Both the position numbers and the translations under genes were made by a program. The notes under the pieces were generated by a model, which saw nothing but the letters and a program-made list of their open reading frames with translations, made no database searches and was not told where the DNA came from. From assembly GCA_012517355.1 (NCBI GenBank), contig JAAYVD010000073.1, positions 1 to 64,000 of the forward strand: 64,000 bases of DNA. Reading direction: 5' to 3'. Positions within the stretch are counted from its first letter, which is position 1; every line of letters begins with the position of its first letter. Below are positions 59,879 to 64,000 of this stretch, piece by piece. Origin of the DNA: Candidatus Rifleibacteriota bacterium. GTDB lineage: Bacteria; Muiribacteriota; Ozemobacteria; Ozemobacterales; Ozemobacteraceae.

Positions 59879-61093
59879 CTAACGAACCTCGATACCCAGG
59901 CGATAGGCCCCAGTCTTGAGGTCGGAGTTCTTGACCCATATCTGAACCTCGAACACTCCGCCGGAAGTCACCGGGAAGGATTTCCCCGGCAGTTTGAGCG
60001 TGGCTCGGGCGGTGATCCCTCCCAGGCGTTTCTTCTTGGGGGAAAAGAGGTCCGCGTGCACGCCGAGGGCTTTGGCGGCCTCTACGGAAATCGTGATGCG
60101 TTGCCCCGCCTCCGCCCGGAAGGAGTATTTGTGGATCAGCCGCTCGGCGTCGATCGTGCCGCTCACAGGGGTTCCCGGCGTGATGGGAAATTCCCGGACG
60201 ATGGTCTTCGGGACACCACCATCTGCATCGGTGCCTGGGTATCCTTCGACCTTGGCGATGCCGCAAAGGTTCGACCGTTTGTTGAAGGACCAGGTCGCCT
60301 TCGGGATGGCATTGACGTAGTAGGTTCCAGGCGCGAGGGTCACATTCGGCTCGATCACCCAGTAGAAAGTGGTCGATTTCGTGGGGTCGCGCTTGCCCTC
60401 GGCGGCCCAGGTCTTGTCATACCCACCCCCCATCTTGACGATCTGGATGGACCCCGGGTTGGCCCCATTGCCACCATACCAGTGAAATGTGGTCACCCGG
60501 GTGACCACATGGGGGTTTTCGAGCGTGAACCCCGTGCTGCTCTGGGGAGGCTCCGAAAAGCGGGCGGTGGCGCGTAACATCGGTGATCCGGCCATTTCCG
60601 TGTCTTTCCAGGCATCGGGGTAGTTCAGGAAGATGACCGAAGACGTTCGCGCCAGGGCTGTCTCCCCAGGATCCTTGGTGGGGGCGGCCGTCAGTTCCGC
60701 TTCTTCGTCGAGCCGCTTTTCGAAAGTCGCGTTCCAGGAGTATGCGCCCGATCCCGACTGGGTGAACGTGCCGACCATGCTCATGGAGCCCTCCCCCGAT
60801 GCACTTAAGACACCTGAATGCACCTGGACTTGCGGAATGTCGCGGGTGAAAACGACCGTGTTTCCCTCGATGCGGCCGTCGATCAATGGTTGGTCATACC
60901 CGTACTGGGGGAAGAGGAACCGGCCGGAAAAAGAGGGCCCTTCCTGGTCTTCGATGACGAGCTTGCCGGCATGGCCGTTGGCGACAAGGCTCCAGGTGCC
61001 ACGCAGATCCTGGCCCAGGGCGGCTGTTGGACTCCCGATGAAGGGCGTGGCGATGATGAGGGCAAGCAGCCAATGACAGACCGTTCGATTCAT
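59879..61093 (-). CDS. Secreted protein with a C-terminal PPC-like beta domain
   Basis: The protein has 404 residues from ATG 61093, with a strong GAGGAGG site. After the signal peptide (WLLALIIATPFIGSPTAALG) comes a beta-rich domain (LRGTWSLVANGHAGKLVIEDQEG...FSGRFLF, about 28-130) like the small secreted binding domains that follow 'GTW' starts. A central domain (about 160-300) is next, and the C-terminal 90 residues (VSGTIDAERLIHKYSFRAEAGQRITISVEA) resemble a bacterial pre-peptidase PPC domain. No protease domain is present. Export is certain; the role is not. Confidence 0.78.
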   Translation of the reverse strand: MNRTVCHWLLALIIATPFIGSPTAALGQDLRGTWSLVANGHAGKLVIEDQEGPSFSGRFLFPQYGYDQPLIDGRIEGNTVVFTRDIPQVQVHSGVLSASGEGSMSMVGTFTQSGSGAYSWNATFEKRLDEEAELTAAPTKDPGETALARTSSVIFLNYPDAWKDTEMAGSPMLRATARFSEPPQSSTGFTLENPHVVTRVTTFHWYGGNGANPGSIQIVKMGGGYDKTWAAEGKRDPTKSTTFYWVIEPNVTLAPGTYYVNAIPKATWSFNKRSNLCGIAKVEGYPGTDADGGVPKTIVREFPITPGTPVSGTIDAERLIHKYSFRAEAGQRITISVEAAKALGVHADLFSPKKKRLGGITARATLKLPGKSFPVTSGGVFEVQIWVKNSDLKTGAYRLGIEVR

Positions 61094-61300
61094 GTTGATC
61101 CTCCTCAGTCCTGGGGGCCGTTTTCAAAATGGACGCAGGGTTTTGGAATGTGACCTGGGGGAGGTCCTTTCGCAGACCCCTCATCAAGATAGAATAGGGC
61201 TTCTTCCCCCGCCAAGCAACTTCAGCTTCAGGACGGCCTTTCAACCCCTGGCTGCTGCCCGGCCCGGCGAGCGAACCAAAAAAAACCATGATCCGCATAA

Positions 61301-61413
61301 AGGCTTGCCGAAGGGGCTTTGCCCCTTCACCCCACCAGGGCCGATGGCCCTGGACCCTTTCTGCTGGCGAGGAGAACGCTGGCGCGTTTCCCTCGCGGAA
61401 GCTCCACTTCGCG
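61301..61413 (-). repeat. Composite palindromic repeat, copy 2
   Basis: AGGCTTGCCGAAGGGGCTTTGCCCCTTCACCCCACC is identical to the reverse complement of part of 25041-25150; the remainder is diverged, and the 28-bp palindrome is reduced to GAGAACGCTGGCGCGTTTCCCTC. The rest of the gap 61094-61506 has no supportable gene. Confidence 0.8.
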
Positions 61414-61506
61414 GTCCGTTAGCCCTTGACCGGACGGTAGAAAAAAAAGATTCCCCTCTTCACCCTTTCCGGCGATTTCCTGGTGAAATCCACAGGGGGT
61501 GAAATC

Positions 61507-62175
61507 ATGCCTTCGATCCAATCGCGATGGTTGTTTGCCTGGGCCCTTGGTTTGGCCGTCATGGTGTCTCTGGGCACGAGCCCAATGGGCGAAGCGGGTC
61601 TGGGCGATTACCAGGCGATCCTCTCCGCCGAGGCGGGCCGCTGGGCTTCCATTGTGACCCGGTTGGACTGGTTTCCCCGGCGTGCGGCTTGGGGAAAACC
61701 CCAGGATCTTTCCGAGGAGTCGGTTGCCTTCGATCCGGACGAGAGGGCCTGGTACGTGACGATCGACGGGCAGCCGGGCGTTCCCCAGGGGTGGAGCGGA
61801 TTGTTGATCTGGAAGGAGCGGTCCAACCCTGAGGCTGCCCGGGGAGCGCTCCAGAAGGAGGGGGGGCAGGACCGACGAATCTGGTGGTTCTTCCGCGGGA
61901 TTCCAGGCCGGTCTGGGTGGGATGCCCCTTTGGAAATGGAAGGATGGCTGAGCCACGGAACAAGGGGAAGCCGGGTGGTATTCGCGGCCAGCGACCCAGG
62001 TCGGGTCAGGGGGGACCCTCCCCAATGGAGCTATCGATTCGTCCCGGCGGCCCCCCTTGTCCCGGGAGCGCATACGAAGAAATTGCATGCCCAGCAAAGA
62101 AATGCACGATCGGGGGAGCCTGAGTGGACCACCGGAAATGAGCGTTTAGACCAGGGGCTTCCCCTCGAGGGTTGA
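61507..62175 (+). CDS. Secreted protein of unknown function
   Basis: The protein has 222 residues from ATG 61507, which follows AGGGGGTG. A signal peptide (WLFAWALGLAVMVSLGTSPMG) precedes a Trp-rich sequence: RWASIVTRLDWFPRRAAWG, RAWYVTIDGQPGVPQGWSGLLIW, RRIWWFFRGIPGRSGWDAPLEMEGWLSHG. No family is recognised and the C-terminal 40 residues look unstructured. Base use is slightly less GC-rich than in the neighbours. It may be a solitary exported protein. Confidence 0.6.
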   Translation: MPSIQSRWLFAWALGLAVMVSLGTSPMGEAGLGDYQAILSAEAGRWASIVTRLDWFPRRAAWGKPQDLSEESVAFDPDERAWYVTIDGQPGVPQGWSGLLIWKERSNPEAARGALQKEGGQDRRIWWFFRGIPGRSGWDAPLEMEGWLSHGTRGSRVVFAASDPGRVRGDPPQWSYRFVPAAPLVPGAHTKKLHAQQRNARSGEPEWTTGNERLDQGLPLEG

Positions 62176-62566
62176 TTTCATCGGATTTACCGGCCTGCCA
62201 AAGCCGTCGCCACTGGCAGACATAGCATCTGCAGGAGCAGCGGTTGAAGAACGGAATCGTGAAGAACGGAATCGTGAAGGACGGGATCCGCAGGTTCCTC
62301 CGCTGAAAGAGCGGCGTCTGGAGGCACGGAAGTCACCGCATCGGATCTCCAGGTGGGTATCTTCAGGAGAGGCTTTGAGCGATCCATGTGGTGAAGCGGC
62401 CATCCTATGCCGACCGTTGGCATGGGCGGAAGGCGCCTGAAATGGTGGGGCCTCGGCAGGAATGACGCTCCTCCGTGAGAAGAAACGCATGGAGTCCTGG
62501 TCATTTCCGTGGATTGGCATGGCCCTTGCTCCGTTCATGGTGAACATCATATCCAAGGAGGTGGCC
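62176..62566. other. Intergenic region with a short tandem repeat
   Basis: About 390 bp without a supportable gene. Its only feature is the 15-bp tandem repeat at 62246-62290. Confidence 0.45.
62246..62290 (+). repeat. 15-bp tandem repeat
   Basis: GAAGAACGGAATCGT occurs twice in direct succession, followed by a third unit, GAAGGACGGGATCCG, with four mismatches. Confidence 0.8.
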
Positions 62567-62800
62567 ATGACCATCGAACGGATCGTCCGGCTGGTGGCCG
62601 GGACCATGATCACCCTCAGTGTCATCCTGACCCGGGTTCACCATCCGGCCTGGGCCCTGTTGACCGTCTTCGTCGGCCTGAACCTGTTCCAGTCCGGTCT
62701 GACGAAATGGTGCCTGTTGGAAGATATCCTGGCCTGGGCAGGTTTCCAGTCCTGTTGCCGGGAATCCACCCTCAAAGAGAGCGAGGTGTCCGTCAAATGA
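62567..62800 (+). CDS. DUF2892 (YgaP-like transmembrane) protein
   Basis: The protein has 77 residues from ATG 62567, with an AAGGAGGT site 4 nt upstream. Two short helices (IVRLVAGTMITLSVILT and WALLTVFVGLNLFQSGLT) and the pattern LNLFQSGLTKWCLLEDILAWAG match the DUF2892 membrane module found alone or fused to rhodanese. The Cys pair near the end (SCC) may take part in thiol chemistry. It is coupled by ATGA to the next gene and lies in a thiol-related cluster with thioredoxin. Confidence 0.85.
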   Translation: MTIERIVRLVAGTMITLSVILTRVHHPAWALLTVFVGLNLFQSGLTKWCLLEDILAWAGFQSCCRESTLKESEVSVK

Positions 62801-62967
62801 GTATGATCCTGGCCAAAGCCGGCCCGGTGGTCCTGGGCGGGGCCCTGGGCTTCCTGTACTACAAGGTCGTCGGCTGTTCGACCGGCGCCTGTCCGATCAC
62901 CGCCAATCCCTTCACCAGCACCCTGTACGGGATGCTCGTCGCCCTGGCCTTGTCAGCCGGCCGGTGA
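62797..62967 (+). CDS. DUF6132 small membrane protein
   Basis: The protein has 56 residues starting in an ATGA overlap with the DUF2892 gene. The whole protein is the DUF6132 pattern: GGALGFLYYKVVGCSTGACPITANPFTSTLYG, with a conserved Cys pair, between two membrane segments. Function is unknown; members usually neighbour rhodanese, thioredoxin and sulfur-handling genes, as here. It is 51 bp upstream of the thioredoxin gene. Confidence 0.85.
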   Translation: MSMILAKAGPVVLGGALGFLYYKVVGCSTGACPITANPFTSTLYGMLVALALSAGR

Positions 62968-63018
62968 GCATGTATCCTGGACTCTGACCACCACGCACGA
63001 CCATCTGGAGGAAAAACC

Positions 63019-63339
63019 ATGGCACACGAACTCAACGAGAACACCTTCAAGACCGAAGTCCAGTCGAACCCGGGCGCCGCCCTGGTTGACTTCTGGGCTC
63101 CCTGGTGCGGCCCCTGCCGGATCATGGGCCCGATCATCGACAACCTGTCGAAGAAATACGAAGGCAAGGTGAAGATCGGCAAGATCAACGTCGACGAGAA
63201 CCAGGGCCTGGCCGGCCAGTTCAACATCATGTCGATCCCCACCATCCTGTTCTTCAAGGGCGGGAAGGTCGTCCACACCCACACGGGGGCCACCACCGAG
63301 GCCGATCTCGAGAACCAGATCAAGACCCACCTCCTCTGA
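63019..63339 (+). CDS. trxA: Thioredoxin
   Basis: The protein has 106 residues, the normal length for TrxA. The active site is FWAPWCGPCRIMGP; the cis-Pro loop IMSIPTILFFKGG and the closing ADLENQI are typical. GGAGG lies about 8 nt upstream of ATG 63019. It reduces disulfides in the cytoplasm. Its position after DUF2892 and DUF6132 membrane proteins suggests it may feed electrons to envelope thiol chemistry. Confidence 0.95.
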   Translation: MAHELNENTFKTEVQSNPGAALVDFWAPWCGPCRIMGPIIDNLSKKYEGKVKIGKINVDENQGLAGQFNIMSIPTILFFKGGKVVHTHTGATTEADLENQIKTHLL

Positions 63340-63370
63340 GCCCTATTCCCTGGCCGATCGGCCGGTTCTT

Positions 63371-63400
63371 ACAGCGGGCGCCTCTTGGGGCGCCCGCTGT
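63371..63400. terminator. Hairpin between trxA and glgB (possible terminator)
   Basis: ACAGCGGGCGCC - TCTTGG - GGCGCCCGCTGT forms a perfect 12-bp stem 31 bp past the trxA stop. It lacks a clear T-tract and abuts the glgB -10 element, so it may be a terminator or a promoter-region structure. Confidence 0.45.
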
Positions 63401-63408
63401 GCTATCAT
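63400..63408 (+). promoter_or_regulatory. Extended -10 element TGCTATCAT for glgB
   Basis: The same nonamer as ahead of the GGDEF gene, 33 bp before ATG 63442. Confidence 0.45.
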
Positions 63409-63441
63409 GTGGCCATCCGACATCCACCGTGGAGGAAGAGC

Positions 63442-64000
63442 ATGGGCAGTGCGATCACTAGCGGCGCCATCGAGGCCATCGTCCGGACCGAACATCACGA
63501 CCCGTTCCAGATCCTCGGCATGCACCAGGTCGAACTCGAGGGAGGGCAGAAGGGAATCGCCGTGCGGGCCTTCCTGCCAGACGCGGTCTGTACGCAGGTC
63601 GTCGACATCCGTACCGGCCAGCGGTTTCCCATGGTCAAACGGCACGATGCCGGGTTTTTCGAGGGCCTCATCGCCGATCGCACCGACCCGTTCCCCTATC
63701 GGCTGGGGGCGGAATACGCCAACGGCGCCACCACCGAGTTCTTCGACTCCTATTCCTTCCTGCCCATCTTCGGCGAGCTCGATGCCTACCTCTTCGCCGA
63801 GGGGAACCATCACCAGATCTACGAGAAGCTGGGGGCCCACCTGCACGTGGCCCGCTATTTCGACCTGTCCATCGGTGGTATCGGATTCACCGTCTGGGCG
63901 CCCAATGCGCGGCGGGTGAGCGTCATCGGCGATTTCAACCACTGGGATGGCCGGCGGCACGTGATGCGTTCGATGGGCAGCTCCGGTGTCTGGGAGATCT
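63442..64000 (+). CDS. glgB: 1,4-alpha-glucan branching enzyme, N-terminal part
   Basis: I read this from the sequence because it runs off the window and is missing from the track. ATG 63442 follows GGAGG. The visible 186 residues contain the GlgB N-terminal modules: HHDPFQILGMHQVE, PYRLGAEY, DSYSFLPIFGELDAYLFAEGNHHQIYEKLGAHL and GIGFTVWAPNARRVSVIGDFNHWDGRRHVMR, the carbohydrate-binding CBM48 region. The catalytic barrel lies beyond the edge. It forms alpha-1,6 branches in glycogen. Confidence 0.93.
   Translation, partial: MGSAITSGAIEAIVRTEHHDPFQILGMHQVELEGGQKGIAVRAFLPDAVCTQVVDIRTGQRFPMVKRHDAGFFEGLIADRTDPFPYRLGAEYANGATTEFFDSYSFLPIFGELDAYLFAEGNHHQIYEKLGAHLHVARYFDLSIGGIGFTVWAPNARRVSVIGDFNHWDGRRHVMRSMGSSGVWEI

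Noticed and set aside
59592-59882. Plus-strand ORF of 96 residues in the gap after the anti-sigma gene
   Set aside because: Low-complexity Gly/Arg/Pro content, no ribosome site and no recognisable pattern.
62246-62290. CRISPR-like array
   Set aside because: The units are only 15 bp, directly adjacent and without spacers.

Overview
This is a GC-rich (by eye roughly two-thirds G+C) bacterial chromosome segment with long genes, tight ATGA overlaps between operon partners and strong Shine-Dalgarno sites. No gene names the organism directly. Very large membrane-anchored SpoIIE-type phosphatases, a CPxGGxY...CxxHG pilin-like protein and a tmRNA tag ending ANEDLALAA remind me of Candidatus Riflebacteria / Ozemobacteria, but that is a guess. 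Signal peptides, a periplasmic-type 5'-nucleotidase and an ECF sigma/anti-sigma pair suggest a diderm. I saw no prophage, CRISPR array, intact insertion sequence, tRNA or rRNA.

Layout. 1-5.8 kb (minus): a sensor beta-propeller gene cut by the window edge, a serine carboxypeptidase and small membrane or secreted proteins. 5.9-12.1 kb (plus): two tandem double-sensor SpoIIE-like proteins, the first with a degenerate catalytic domain. 12.1-15.4 kb (minus): hemerythrin, a membrane protein, an AspT/YidE-type transporter and a small conserved protein. 15.6-22.1 kb (plus): a 2158-residue protein with two complete sensor-HAMP-cyclase units. 22.3-24.9 kb: a 5'-nucleotidase with a secreted partner. 25.2-28.4 kb (minus): a CHASE2/SH3/M48 protease operon. 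28.7-32.5 kb: a secreted C39-like protein, a TfoX-like protein, a GYGD-repeat protein and gene debris from a bacteriocin-type ABC exporter. 33.2-36.0 kb: a nickel regulon (nikR, nikMN, nikQ, nikO). 36.3-36.7 kb: tmRNA (minus). 37-42.9 kb (minus): a secreted ankyrin protein, a pilin-like protein, a hybrid histidine kinase and a beta-repeat protein. 43.3-45.5 kb: a lexA-dinB-small protein SOS operon. 45.7-51.9 kb: a second tandem pair of double-sensor SpoIIE phosphatases. 51.9-59.6 kb: a methyltransferase, a glycosyltransferase, an FHA-GAF-GGDEF diguanylate cyclase, a DUF2325 protein and an ECF sigma/anti-sigma pair. 59.9-64 kb: secreted proteins, a DUF2892/DUF6132/thioredoxin cluster and the start of glgB.

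The main theme is signalling: four SpoIIE-type proteins, a double cyclase, a GGDEF protein, a hybrid kinase, a CHASE2 protein, an ECF system and a propeller sensor. The four phosphatases and the cyclase share one membrane layout (N-terminal membrane helix, first sensor, membrane helices, second sensor, membrane helix, HAMP, output).

Most notable observations: (i) the two cyclase domains of the 2158-residue protein have lost complementary sets of catalytic residues, as in C1/C2 of animal adenylyl cyclases; (ii) a dispersed palindromic repeat of about 80 bp occurs six times, three of them read through in frame inside genes; (iii) a second composite repeat carries a perfect 28-bp palindrome. Two real genes that run off the window (1..1694 minus and 63442..64000 plus) are absent from the supplied ORF track and were read from the sequence. 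Most other long track entries are antisense or frame-shifted shadows.
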